Below are positions 7,221 to 13,927 of a stretch of DNA of 14,718 nt, piece by piece. Source of the DNA: an uncultured Microbacterium sp. (lineage in GTDB: Bacteria > Actinomycetota > Actinomycetes > Actinomycetales > Microbacteriaceae); NCBI RefSeq assembly GCF_943912325.1, contig NZ_CALTTX010000063.1, positions 1 through 14,718 of the forward strand. Reading direction: 5' to 3'. Position 1 is the first letter of the stretch, and each line of letters opens with the position of its first letter. The translations under genes were made by a program, and so were the position numbers. The notes beneath the pieces were generated by a model, which was given only the letters and a program-made list of their open reading frames with translations, was not told the DNA's origin and ran no database searches.

Positions 7221-9170
7221 TCACACGGTCTCGTCGGTAACGGCACCTTCGAATTGCGCGTTGTACAGCCGCGCGTACGCGCCGCGGGCCTCGAGCAGCG
7301 ACGCGTGAGTCCCCTGCTCGACGATGTGGCCGTCCTCCATCACGACGATGAGGTCGGCGTCTCTGATCGTCGACAGACGGTGCGCGATCACGAACGCCGT
7401 GCGCCCCCCGCGCAACCGCGACATCGCGCGTTGGATGAGCAGCTCGGTGCGGGTATCGACCGAGCTCGTCGCCTCGTCGAGGATCAGAATGCGCGGGTCG
7501 GCAAGGAACGCGCGGGCGATCGTGACGAGCTGCCGCTCGCCAACGGAGAGATTGGATGCCTCGTCGTCGAGCACTGTGTCGTAGCCGTCGGGCAACGCTC
7601 GGACGAACCCGTCGACGTGCGCGGCTTCGGCGGCGGCGAGGATGTCGTGCTCCGAGGCATCCGGTCGCCCATAGGCGATGTTCTCGCGGATGGTTCCCGA
7701 GAACAGCCACGTGTCTTGCAGAACCATTCCGGTGCGCGCTCGCAGGTCGTCACGCGTCATCGTGCGGGTATCGACCGCAGTGTCGCCCGCGCCGAGCGTG
7801 ATCCGCCCGTCGTCAACCTCGTAGAAGCGCATGATGAGGTTCACCAGCGTGGTCTTGCCGGCGCCTGTCGGCCCGACGATCGCGACGGTACTGCCCGCCT
7901 GTGCCTCGAGGGTCAGGTGCTCGATGAGCGGCTTCTCGGGCGCGTACCGGAACGAGACGTCGTCGAAACGCACGTCGCCCGCGAGCGAATCGACCGTCGC
8001 CGCGGGATCTGCATCGGCGGTCTGCTCGGGCTCGTCGAGCAATTCGAAGACGCGCTCGGCGCTCGCGACACCCGACTGCAGCAGGTTGGCCATCGACCCG
8101 AGCTGGCTCAGCGGCTGCGTGAACTGCCGCGAGTACTGGATGAACGCCTGCACCGAGCCGATCGAGAGCGCCCCCGCCGCGACCTGCAGGCCGCCGACGA
8201 CGGCGATCGCGACGTAGACCAGGTTTCCGACGAACATCATCGCCGGCATGATGATCCCCGAGATGAACTGCGCGCCGAAGCTCGCGCGGTAGACATCGTC
8301 GTTTTCGCGGCCGAAGTCGGCGAGGGCAGCCCGCTCATGACCGAAGACCTTCACGAGCGAATGACCCGAGAAGGTCTCTTCGATGCGCGCGTTGAGCACG
8401 CCCGTCGAGCGCCACTGCGCGACGAATCGCGACTGCGACGAGCGCGCCACCAGCACCGTGATGACCAGCGTGAGGGGAATCGTCACGAGCGCGATGACGG
8501 CGAGCAACGGCGAGATCCAGAACATGATCGCGATCACGCCGATCACCGTCAGCAACGACTGAATCACTTGCGACAGCGTCTGCTGCATGGTTTGGCCGAT
8601 GTTGTCTACGTCGTTCGTCACGCGGCTGAGCAGTTCGCCTCGTTGCACGCGGTCGAAGTACGACAGCGGAAGTCGGTGCACCTTGTCTTCGACGCTGTAC
8701 CGAAAGCGGTTCATCGCACGCTGCACGATCCCATTGAGCAACCGGGCCTGAACATAGGCGAAGACGCTCGAGAGCACGTAGACGGCGATCACCGCGAGGA
8801 TGATCCCGCCGAGTGCCGCGAAGTCGATCCCCGCCCCCGGGGTGAAATCCATCGTGCGGAGCATGTCGGCTGGGGACTGCTGCCCCGACGCGACGAGCTG
8901 GTCGATGATCTGCTGCTTGGTCGTGCCGGCCGGGAGGCCGGCGAACTGCAGCGAGACGAACCCGGCGAAGACGAGGTTTGTCGCCTCGCCCAGAATCTTC
9001 GGGCCTGCAACGCTCAAGGCGACAGAGATGACCCCCAACACGATGACGACGACGAGAAGTGCGCGATCGGGTCGGAGCGTGCCGAGTAGACGCTTCGCGC
9101 TCGGGCCGAAGTTCTGCGCTTTCGCGCCCGGTGCCATGCCGGGCCGCCCGCCGGGCCCCGGGCCGCTCAT
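7221..9170 (-). CDS. ABC exporter half-transporter, catalytic-site (Glu-containing) subunit
   Basis: A 649-residue fused membrane/ATPase protein of the MdlB/MsbA-type exporter family. A Gly/Pro-rich N-terminus (1-20) precedes a six-helix transmembrane domain (about 35-335) and a nucleotide-binding domain (about 400-640). Visible are Walker A GPTGAGKT (433-440), Q-loop Q485, signature LSVGE (541-545, departing from LSGGQ), Walker B ILILDE with catalytic E566, D-loop SSVD, and H-loop H597. Pairing with the neighbouring subunit would give one consensus ATP site (E566 here with VSGGQ there) and one degenerate site. The loop between the first two helices is about 60 residues (56-117), much longer than in the partner. 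Its ATG overlaps the upstream subunit's stop (ATGA). The cargo (drug, lipid or peptide) cannot be told from sequence. Confidence 0.93.
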   Translation of the reverse strand: MSGPGPGGRPGMAPGAKAQNFGPSAKRLLGTLRPDRALLVVVIVLGVISVALSVAGPKILGEATNLVFAGFVSLQFAGLPAGTTKQQIIDQLVASGQQSPADMLRTMDFTPGAGIDFAALGGIILAVIAVYVLSSVFAYVQARLLNGIVQRAMNRFRYSVEDKVHRLPLSYFDRVQRGELLSRVTNDVDNIGQTMQQTLSQVIQSLLTVIGVIAIMFWISPLLAVIALVTIPLTLVITVLVARSSQSRFVAQWRSTGVLNARIEETFSGHSLVKVFGHERAALADFGRENDDVYRASFGAQFISGIIMPAMMFVGNLVYVAIAVVGGLQVAAGALSIGSVQAFIQYSRQFTQPLSQLGSMANLLQSGVASAERVFELLDEPEQTADADPAATVDSLAGDVRFDDVSFRYAPEKPLIEHLTLEAQAGSTVAIVGPTGAGKTTLVNLIMRFYEVDDGRITLGAGDTAVDTRTMTRDDLRARTGMVLQDTWLFSGTIRENIAYGRPDASEHDILAAAEAAHVDGFVRALPDGYDTVLDDEASNLSVGERQLVTIARAFLADPRILILDEATSSVDTRTELLIQRAMSRLRGGRTAFVIAHRLSTIRDADLIVVMEDGHIVEQGTHASLLEARGAYARLYNAQFEGAVTDETV

Positions 9171-10948
9171 GCCGCCGCCTCCGCCGATGCCTGCGAGTCC
9201 ACGGTCTCGCGGTAGGTCTCGTTGCTCTCAAGGAGCTCGTCGTGCGTGCCCCGCCCGACGATGCGACCGTGCTCGAGCACGATGATCTGGTCCGCATGCA
9301 CGATCGTCGAGACACGCTGCGCGACGACGATGCGCGTCGTGCTCGCGAAGTCACGATCGAGTGCCGCGCGCAGTGCCTTGTCGGTGCGCAGATCGAGAGC
9401 CGAAAACGAATCGTCGAAGATCAGGATCTCGGGATGCCGGATGAGAGCGCGCGCGATCGCCAAGCGCTGCCGCTGTCCACCCGAGACGTTCGTGCCGCCC
9501 TGAGCGATCGGGGCATCAAGTCCCTCGGGCATCCGTTCAACGAAATCGAGGGCTTGCGCCGTGCGGAGCGCCGCTCGCAGCTCGTCGTCGCTCGCCTCGG
9601 CGTTGCCGTAGCGCAAGTTCGAGGCGACCGTGCCCGAGAACAGGAATGCGCGTTGCGGGACGAGTCCGATGCGCGCCCACAGATCGTCGGGGTCGGCCCG
9701 GCGCACATCGACGCCGTCGACTTCGACACTCCCTGCCGTCACGTCGAACAGCCGGGGAACGAGTCCGATGAGGGTCGATTTGCCCGCCCCTGTGCCGCCG
9801 ATGATCGCCGTCGTCGTGCCCGGTTCGACGGCGAACGACAGCTCGTGCAGAACGGGTGCGTCGGCGCCGGGATAGCGAAACTCCACGTCGCGCAGCTCGA
9901 CGCGGCCGCCCGTCGGGGCGCCGGCTGCGCTCTCGAGAGCCGTTCCCCGCTCGCGCGCGAGCGCGGGCAATGTCTCAGGAGCGCTGGGCGCAACGACCGA
10001 CGTCTCGGTCTCGAGCACTTCTCCGATGCGACCCGCGCACACGGCGGCTCGCGGGATCATCACGAACATGAACGTCGCCATCATGACGCCCATGAGAATC
10101 TGCATGAGGTAACTGAGGAACGCGATGAGCGTGCCGATCTGCAGCTCACCCGCCTGCACCTGGAAGGCCCCGAACCAGATGACGGCGACCGACGAGACGT
10201 TCATGACGACCATGACCGCGGGAAACATCAGGGCCATGAGGTTGCCGGCCCGGAGCGCCGAATCGGCGACGTCGTCACTGCCCTGACGGAACCGTTCGCG
10301 CTCTTGCCGTTCCCGCACGAACGCACGAATCACGCGGATGCCGGTCAACTGCTCACGCAGCACGAGGTTGATCCGGTCGATCCGCGCCTGCATCTGCCGG
10401 AACGCGGGGATCATCCGCACGACGATGAGCGCAACGATGATGAGCAGTATCGGCACACTCACGACCATGAGCCAGGAGAGCCGCGGATCCTGCTGTACCG
10501 CGAAGATGACTCCCCCGATCGCGAGCATGGGTGCCGCGACCATCATCGTCGCGCCCATCTGCACGAGCATCTGCACTTGCTGCACATCGTTGGTCGAACG
10601 CGTGATGAGCGAGGCCGCACCGAACCTTGCAACCTCACGCTGCGAGAACGACACGACGCGACCGAAGACGTCGCTGCGGAGCGACCGCCCCATGCCCATC
10701 GCGAGCCGCGAGCCGAAGTACACCGCCGCGATCGCACACCCGACCTGCCCGAGGCTCACGAGCAGCATGAGACCGCCGGTGCGCCAGATGTAGCCGATAT
10801 CGCCCGTGATGACGCCGTCGTCGATGATGGCGGCGTTGAGAGTCGGCAGCAGAAGGGATGCCACGGACTGCAGCAGCTGAAAGACGATGACTCCCACGAC
10901 GAGAGGCCACGCGGGCGCCGTGTAGCGCCAGATCAAGCGCCCGAGCAT
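9167..10948 (-). CDS. ABC exporter half-transporter, degenerate-site subunit
   Basis: A 593-residue exporter subunit with six transmembrane helices (about 14-300) and an ATPase domain (about 348-580). Walker A is GGTGAGKS (384-391), Q-loop Q432 and signature VSGGQ (488-492). Walker B reads ILIFDD, with D513 where the catalytic glutamate should be, and the H-loop histidine is glutamine (Q544 in VVAQRVSTI). Asp-for-Glu together with Gln-for-His marks the degenerate half of heterodimeric exporters such as TM287/288 or LmrCD. It still offers a canonical signature to complete its partner's site. The ATG at 10948 shares one base with the aldo/keto reductase stop (TAATG), and the gene ends in a 4-base ATGA overlap with the partner. 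Translation of all three genes is therefore probably coupled. Confidence 0.93.
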   Translation of the reverse strand: MLGRLIWRYTAPAWPLVVGVIVFQLLQSVASLLLPTLNAAIIDDGVITGDIGYIWRTGGLMLLVSLGQVGCAIAAVYFGSRLAMGMGRSLRSDVFGRVVSFSQREVARFGAASLITRSTNDVQQVQMLVQMGATMMVAAPMLAIGGVIFAVQQDPRLSWLMVVSVPILLIIVALIVVRMIPAFRQMQARIDRINLVLREQLTGIRVIRAFVRERQERERFRQGSDDVADSALRAGNLMALMFPAVMVVMNVSSVAVIWFGAFQVQAGELQIGTLIAFLSYLMQILMGVMMATFMFVMIPRAAVCAGRIGEVLETETSVVAPSAPETLPALARERGTALESAAGAPTGGRVELRDVEFRYPGADAPVLHELSFAVEPGTTTAIIGGTGAGKSTLIGLVPRLFDVTAGSVEVDGVDVRRADPDDLWARIGLVPQRAFLFSGTVASNLRYGNAEASDDELRAALRTAQALDFVERMPEGLDAPIAQGGTNVSGGQRQRLAIARALIRHPEILIFDDSFSALDLRTDKALRAALDRDFASTTRIVVAQRVSTIVHADQIIVLEHGRIVGRGTHDELLESNETYRETVDSQASAEAAA

Positions 10949-11937
10949 TAGCCGGCCGCCGGGTCTGCCGGGAGCGGGAAGAGCTCGTCGATCCGCGCAA
11001 GATCAGCGGTGTCGGGCTGCCATGCAGTGGCCGCCGCGGCGTTCTGTCGGACTTGCTCGGGGGTCGTGGCGCCGGCGATGACGCTCGCGAGAGCGGGCTG
11101 CGCGAGCAGCCAGCCATAGGTCGCCTCGAGCATCGTGATCCCGCGCTCGTCGCAAAATGCCTGGTATGCCTCGAGTGCGTCCCACGGCGCATCGTTCCAC
11201 AGGTGCGGGCGAATCTTCATGATGCGGCTGTCGGCGGGGCCACCCGCGCGGGTGAACTTGCCCGTGAGCAAGCCGTTGTGGAGCGGGAAGAACGGCAGGA
11301 ACCCGACGCCGAAGTGACGCACCGCGGGAAGCACCTCGCGCTCCGCACCGCGGGCGAGCAAGCTGTACTGGTTCTGCGACGACACGAATCGTGTGCGCAA
11401 TCGCTCCGACGCGACAGCGTCGGCCTCGGCGAGTTGCCAGCCCGCGAAGTTGGAGTGCCCGATGTATCGCACGAGCCCCTCGCGCACGAGGTCATCGAGC
11501 GCATCGAGCGTCTCGGCGATCGGGGTACCCGGGTCGGGCGTGTGCAGCTGATAGAGGTCGATCCAATCTGTCTGCAAGCGCCGGAGGGATGCCTCGACCG
11601 CGCGTCGCACGTATGAGCGCGAACCCTTCGCGCCGACGTGGGCCGGAACCCCGCCGTCGAAGGCGCTATGCCCGAACTTCGTCGCCAGCACGACCTCGTC
11701 TCGACGGCCCCGGAGGGCCTCGCCCATCAGCGTCTCTGAGAGCCCCGGCTGCTTGCCGTACATGTCAGCCGTGTCGAAGAAGGTCACGCCCGCATCGATC
11801 GCGGCATCGACCACCGCGCGCGTTCCCTCGAGCGTCTCGGTTACGGTCCCGGCTCGCCCGAAGTTGTTGCACCCGAGCCCCGCCGCAGAGACCCGGAGCC
11901 CCGAGTTACCCAGGGGCCGAAGAGGTGGAATCGCCAT
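10948..11937 (-). CDS. Aldo/keto reductase
   Basis: A 329-residue NAD(P)H-dependent oxidoreductase of the aldo/keto reductase superfamily with a TIM-barrel fold. The catalytic tetrad is visible: D55 and Y60 in FFDTADMYG, K87 in ATKFGHS, and H132 in YQLHTPD. Cofactor-binding motifs include HSNFAGWQL (161-169), SSQNQYSLL (186-194) and the C-terminal IAGATTPEQV (287-296). It resembles the YajO/general-stress AKR group, but the substrate is unknown. The ATG at 11937 is chosen because family homology starts there. The frame stays open upstream to 12258, but that part is low complexity and lies out of frame over the DUF5684-like gene. A TANNNT box seven bases upstream suggests a leaderless mRNA. 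It is the first gene of the operon with the two ABC subunits. Confidence 0.92.
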   Translation of the reverse strand: MAIPPLRPLGNSGLRVSAAGLGCNNFGRAGTVTETLEGTRAVVDAAIDAGVTFFDTADMYGKQPGLSETLMGEALRGRRDEVVLATKFGHSAFDGGVPAHVGAKGSRSYVRRAVEASLRRLQTDWIDLYQLHTPDPGTPIAETLDALDDLVREGLVRYIGHSNFAGWQLAEADAVASERLRTRFVSSQNQYSLLARGAEREVLPAVRHFGVGFLPFFPLHNGLLTGKFTRAGGPADSRIMKIRPHLWNDAPWDALEAYQAFCDERGITMLEATYGWLLAQPALASVIAGATTPEQVRQNAAAATAWQPDTADLARIDELFPLPADPAAG

Positions 11938-11944
11938 GTCGACA

Positions 11945-11950
11945 ACGCTA
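11945..11950 (-). promoter_or_regulatory. Putative -10 box (TAGCGT) for the AKR-ABC operon
   Basis: On the minus strand TAGCGT ends seven bases before the aldo/keto reductase ATG, the geometry of a leaderless promoter. The only purine-rich stretch upstream (GGAG) is 13 bases or more from the ATG, too far to serve as a normal ribosome binding site. Confidence 0.4.
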
Positions 11951-11979
11951 CTCCGGAACTCCGACACCCGATGGAAACG

Positions 11980-12015
11980 ACGAAGGAGCCCCCCGCGTGC
12001 GAGGGACTCCTTCGT
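11980..12015 (-). terminator. Terminator of the DUF5684-like gene
   Basis: Five bases past the stop of the membrane protein gene, minus-strand RNA can fold a 9-bp stem ACGAAGGAG/CTCCTTCGT (12007-12015 with 11980-11988) with extra G-C pairs inside, followed by CGTTTCC. It separates this gene from the AKR-ABC operon promoter. Confidence 0.75.
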
Positions 12016-12020
12016 GACGA

Positions 12021-12734
12021 TCAGGCCTGCGGCGGCGCGGGCGGCTGCGTCGGCGGCGCGGCGGGCGGCGGCGTCGCGGGGCCCGCGGGCGGCTGCGTCG
12101 GGTAGGCCGGAGGCTGCGCTGCGGGCGGTGCGGCCGGGTACGCCGGCGGCTGTGCAGGATAGCCCGCGGGCGGCTGCGCCGGGTACCCGGCGGGCGGCTG
12201 CGTCACAGGGTTGTACGGGAAGCCACCGGCGGGGACCTGCGAGGGAACACCCTTCCACACGGTCGTGTCGCGCAGGAACGAGTTAGCCCACGGCGCCGCG
12301 GGAACAGCGAGGTTCCAGCGCGACTTGTCGAACGCGTTGATGCCGAGCCAGACGATCGACAGCAGCACGGCGAGCACGAGCCAGACGGCCTCTTTCTGAA
12401 GCTTCAGTCCGATGCGCCACGCGGCCATGAAATAGAGCACGGCAACGGCGATCGCGACCAGGTAACCGAGAACCGGAATCCACGCCAGGAGCGCCCCGAG
12501 CGCGAACCACGGCGATATGTCGCCGAGCTTGAAGAAGATCATCACGTTGTAGAGCGGCACCCAGGCGCGCCACTTGCCCTCAACACCGGCCTTGGTGAAT
12601 ATCTTCATCAGGAAGAACGACGTCAGCAGGTATCCACCGAGCGCGATCACCAGATAAACAATGCCGAGAACGAGATACACGATCGCGGCGGCCGCGGCAG
12701 AGCCGGCGCCGTAGTCGTTGTAAAGAAAAAGCAT
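12021..12734 (-). CDS. DUF5684-like multi-pass membrane protein with Pro/Tyr-rich tail
   Basis: A 237-residue protein of unknown function. Residues 14-43 form one or two transmembrane helices. A short hydrophilic stretch follows, containing KAGVEGKWRAWVPLYNVMIF (48-67), which is typical of DUF5684 and related families (a Gly/Trp then P-x-YN motif). Helices at about 75-105 and 114-133 follow. Residues from about 167 on are a proline-, tyrosine-, alanine- and glutamine-rich low-complexity tail, including two identical QPPAGYPA units (179-194). The start at 12734 is preferred over the ATG at 12749 because GGAGAGG lies six bases upstream of it, whereas nothing like a ribosome binding site precedes the other. 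It is followed by its own terminator. The role and the side of the membrane on which the tail lies are unknown. Confidence 0.75.
   Translation of the reverse strand: MLFLYNDYGAGSAAAAAIVYLVLGIVYLVIALGGYLLTSFFLMKIFTKAGVEGKWRAWVPLYNVMIFFKLGDISPWFALGALLAWIPVLGYLVAIAVAVLYFMAAWRIGLKLQKEAVWLVLAVLLSIVWLGINAFDKSRWNLAVPAAPWANSFLRDTTVWKGVPSQVPAGGFPYNPVTQPPAGYPAQPPAGYPAQPPAYPAAPPAAQPPAYPTQPPAGPATPPPAAPPTQPPAPPQA
12024..12236 (-). repeat. Proline-rich repeat-coding region of the DUF5684-like gene
   Basis: This stretch encodes imperfect QPPAGYPA / QPPAYPA / QPPAGPA repeats. The clearest pair is two adjacent 24-base units at 12153-12200 encoding identical octapeptides. It is the kind of low-complexity coding repeat that varies in copy number between strains. 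Confidence 0.7.
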
Positions 12735-12740
12735 GGGAGT

Positions 12741-12747
12741 CCTCTCC
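12741..12747 (-). promoter_or_regulatory. Ribosome binding site deciding the DUF5684-like start
   Basis: GGAGAGG on the minus strand ends six bases before the ATG at 12734. It overlaps the alternative in-frame ATG at 12749, making that upstream start unlikely. Confidence 0.7.
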
Positions 12748-12780
12748 ATAGGTCGCGGACACCGTGCCGCGATCAGCGAT

Positions 12781-12786
12781 ATCGTA
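12781..12786 (-). promoter_or_regulatory. Putative -10 box (TACGAT) for the DUF5684-like gene
   Basis: TACGAT on the minus strand lies in the 72-bp gap between the YaaA stop and this gene, about 46 bases upstream of the start codon. It fits TANNNT and leaves room for a leader with the observed ribosome binding site. No clear -35 is present. Confidence 0.35.
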
Positions 12787-12806
12787 GCGCCGCTTTCAGC
12801 CGAAAC

Positions 12807-13574
12807 TCAGCTCTTCCCCGCCGGATTGTGGACGACAATCTCGACACCCCCGGAATTCGGCCGAATCACCCATGCGTTGCGTCCACCCCACGCCATAAGG
12901 TCGGCGGCGTTTCGAACATCGGGACGGGTACGAGCGAGGTGCCTCACGAGCTCACCCTTCGCGTGCTTGTTGAAGTGATTGAGCGCTCGCACGACTCCCC
13001 CGCTCGTCTCGGTCACGACGCGACCGAATGCCGATTCCCTCTGATCGGGAACGGGACCGAGCGCGACGTACGCCTCGGAGCGAAGATCGAGAATGAAGGA
13101 TGCCTCGACGACAGCAAGCTCCCCGCTGACGGCTTCCGCCCAGTGCCGGCGAAGCGGCGCCACCCCCGGCAGCGCCGTTCCCGCCGCGAGGCGATAATCC
13201 GGGATCGGATCGAGCGCACCGATCGGACCGAACGGCGCGGAGTGGATCAGGACGTGGTCGCCGAGCCACGTGCGGGCCGCGGGGTCGAGTTCATCCGCGC
13301 CCAGCGCGTCGAAGAGCACCCCTGTGTAGCGGTCGATCGCCGGCATCGTGGGAGCCGACCGCAGCGCCAAGTTCGCCGCGAGATCACGTTCGGCCGAACG
13401 ACCAAGCTTCAGCACACGAGTAGCTCGTTCCGCATCCGCCGAAAGGTCGGATAACGCCGTGATCACGGTGTTCCGGTGAGACGCGAGCCCCGACAGCGCG
13501 AGCCGTCCGACGTCGAGCGGCGGGCCCCCACCCCCGGGACGTTTGGTCTCGGACGGCGGCAGCAGAATCAGCAT
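12807..13574 (-). CDS. yaaA: Peroxide stress protein YaaA (UPF0246/DUF328)
   Basis: A 255-residue cytosolic protein of the YaaA family. In E. coli this protein lowers intracellular unincorporated iron during hydrogen peroxide stress and limits oxidative DNA damage; its fold binds DNA. Visible family motifs are the N-terminal MLILLPPSETK, RYTGVLFDAL (82-91), HSAPFGPIGALDPIPDYRL (111-129), DLRSEAY (163-169) and NHFNKHAKGELVRHL (199-213). Length agrees with the family. The ATG at 13574 is preferred to an in-frame GTG at 13595 because AGAAGGG lies seven bases before it and homology begins there. It follows the atp operon terminator by 37 bp, so it may depend on its own weak promoter or on read-through. 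Function in this organism is by family analogy. Confidence 0.9.
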   Translation of the reverse strand: MLILLPPSETKRPGGGGPPLDVGRLALSGLASHRNTVITALSDLSADAERATRVLKLGRSAERDLAANLALRSAPTMPAIDRYTGVLFDALGADELDPAARTWLGDHVLIHSAPFGPIGALDPIPDYRLAAGTALPGVAPLRRHWAEAVSGELAVVEASFILDLRSEAYVALGPVPDQRESAFGRVVTETSGGVVRALNHFNKHAKGELVRHLARTRPDVRNAADLMAWGGRNAWVIRPNSGGVEIVVHNPAGKS

Positions 13575-13611
13575 CCATCGTCCCTTCTCGAACACGCGGC
13601 ATAACGCGAAT

Positions 13612-13647
13612 CCCGCCTCGCCGCTCCACAGGGAGAGGCGAGACGGG
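13612..13647 (-). terminator. Terminator of the atp operon
   Basis: Fourteen bases after the atpC stop, minus-strand RNA forms an 11-bp stem (13637-13647 with 13612-13622, one G-U pair) with a further CTCC/GGAG pairing inside the loop. It is followed by ATTCGCGTT. The U tract is poor, but stem strength and position at the end of the ATP synthase operon support a terminator. Confidence 0.75.
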
Positions 13648-13661
13648 ACGCGCGGGCAGTA

Positions 13662-13925
13662 CTAGGACGCGATACGGGCGTTACCCGAAACCACCGTCAG
13701 CTCGTTGCCGTCGACCGAGATGAACCCGTCTTCGGCGTCGGCGACGATCTTCTCGCCGGACGTCGTCGTGATGCGCACCTGACCCGCAGCGAGGATCGCG
13801 AGCACGGGCTCGTGCCCGGCCATGATGCCCAGCTCACCCTCGACGGTCTTGGCGACGACGAGCGAGGCCTCTCCCGTCCAGAGCTCGGCCTCGGCCGAGA
13901 CGAGATGCACGTTGAGCGCAGCCAC
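13662..13925 (-). CDS. atpC: F1Fo ATP synthase epsilon subunit, short form
   Basis: An 87-residue epsilon subunit, part of the central stalk linking the F1 catalytic head to the c-ring. The beta-sandwich domain is complete: LNVHLVSAEAELWTGEA at the start, GELGIMAGHEPVLAIL (31-46), GQVRI, and the closing strands DGFISVDGNELTVVSG. The protein ends where the C-terminal helical hairpin would begin. E. coli epsilon is about 139 residues, so the inhibitory helices are missing. The GTG at 13925 lies two bases after the atpD stop, with AAGGA about a dozen bases upstream inside the atpD end. An upstream in-frame GTG/ATG would overlap atpD and lacks homology. It is the last gene of the operon. Confidence 0.93.
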   Translation of the reverse strand: MAALNVHLVSAEAELWTGEASLVVAKTVEGELGIMAGHEPVLAILAAGQVRITTTSGEKIVADAEDGFISVDGNELTVVSGNARIAS

Positions 13926-13927
13926 GA

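Larger units (their letters stand above)
1599..13106. repeat. Dispersed decamer GGATGCCTCG, eight copies
   Basis: Exact copies begin at 1599, 2022, 4363, 7554, 11587 and 13098 on the plus strand. Reverse-complement copies end with GAGGCATCC at 1623-1631 and 7654-7662. Two of the eight form the arms of the glpK terminator; the others lie inside five unrelated genes. This is a nucleotide-level signal and not a protein motif, since it appears in two reading orientations. Confidence 0.7.

Noticed and set aside
7254..10951. Two long plus-strand open frames (611 and 630 codons) opposite the ABC exporter genes
   Set aside because: Their His/Arg/Asp-rich translations have no domains, and the opposite strand carries complete ABC transporter motifs.
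11938..12258. N-terminal extension of the aldo/keto reductase frame to 12258
   Set aside because: The added 107 residues are low complexity, come from the proline-repeat DNA of the DUF5684-like gene read in another frame, and cross its terminator.
13575..13595. Upstream GTG start for yaaA
   Set aside because: The ATG at 13574 has a good ribosome binding site, and the conserved N-terminus MLILLPPSETK begins there.
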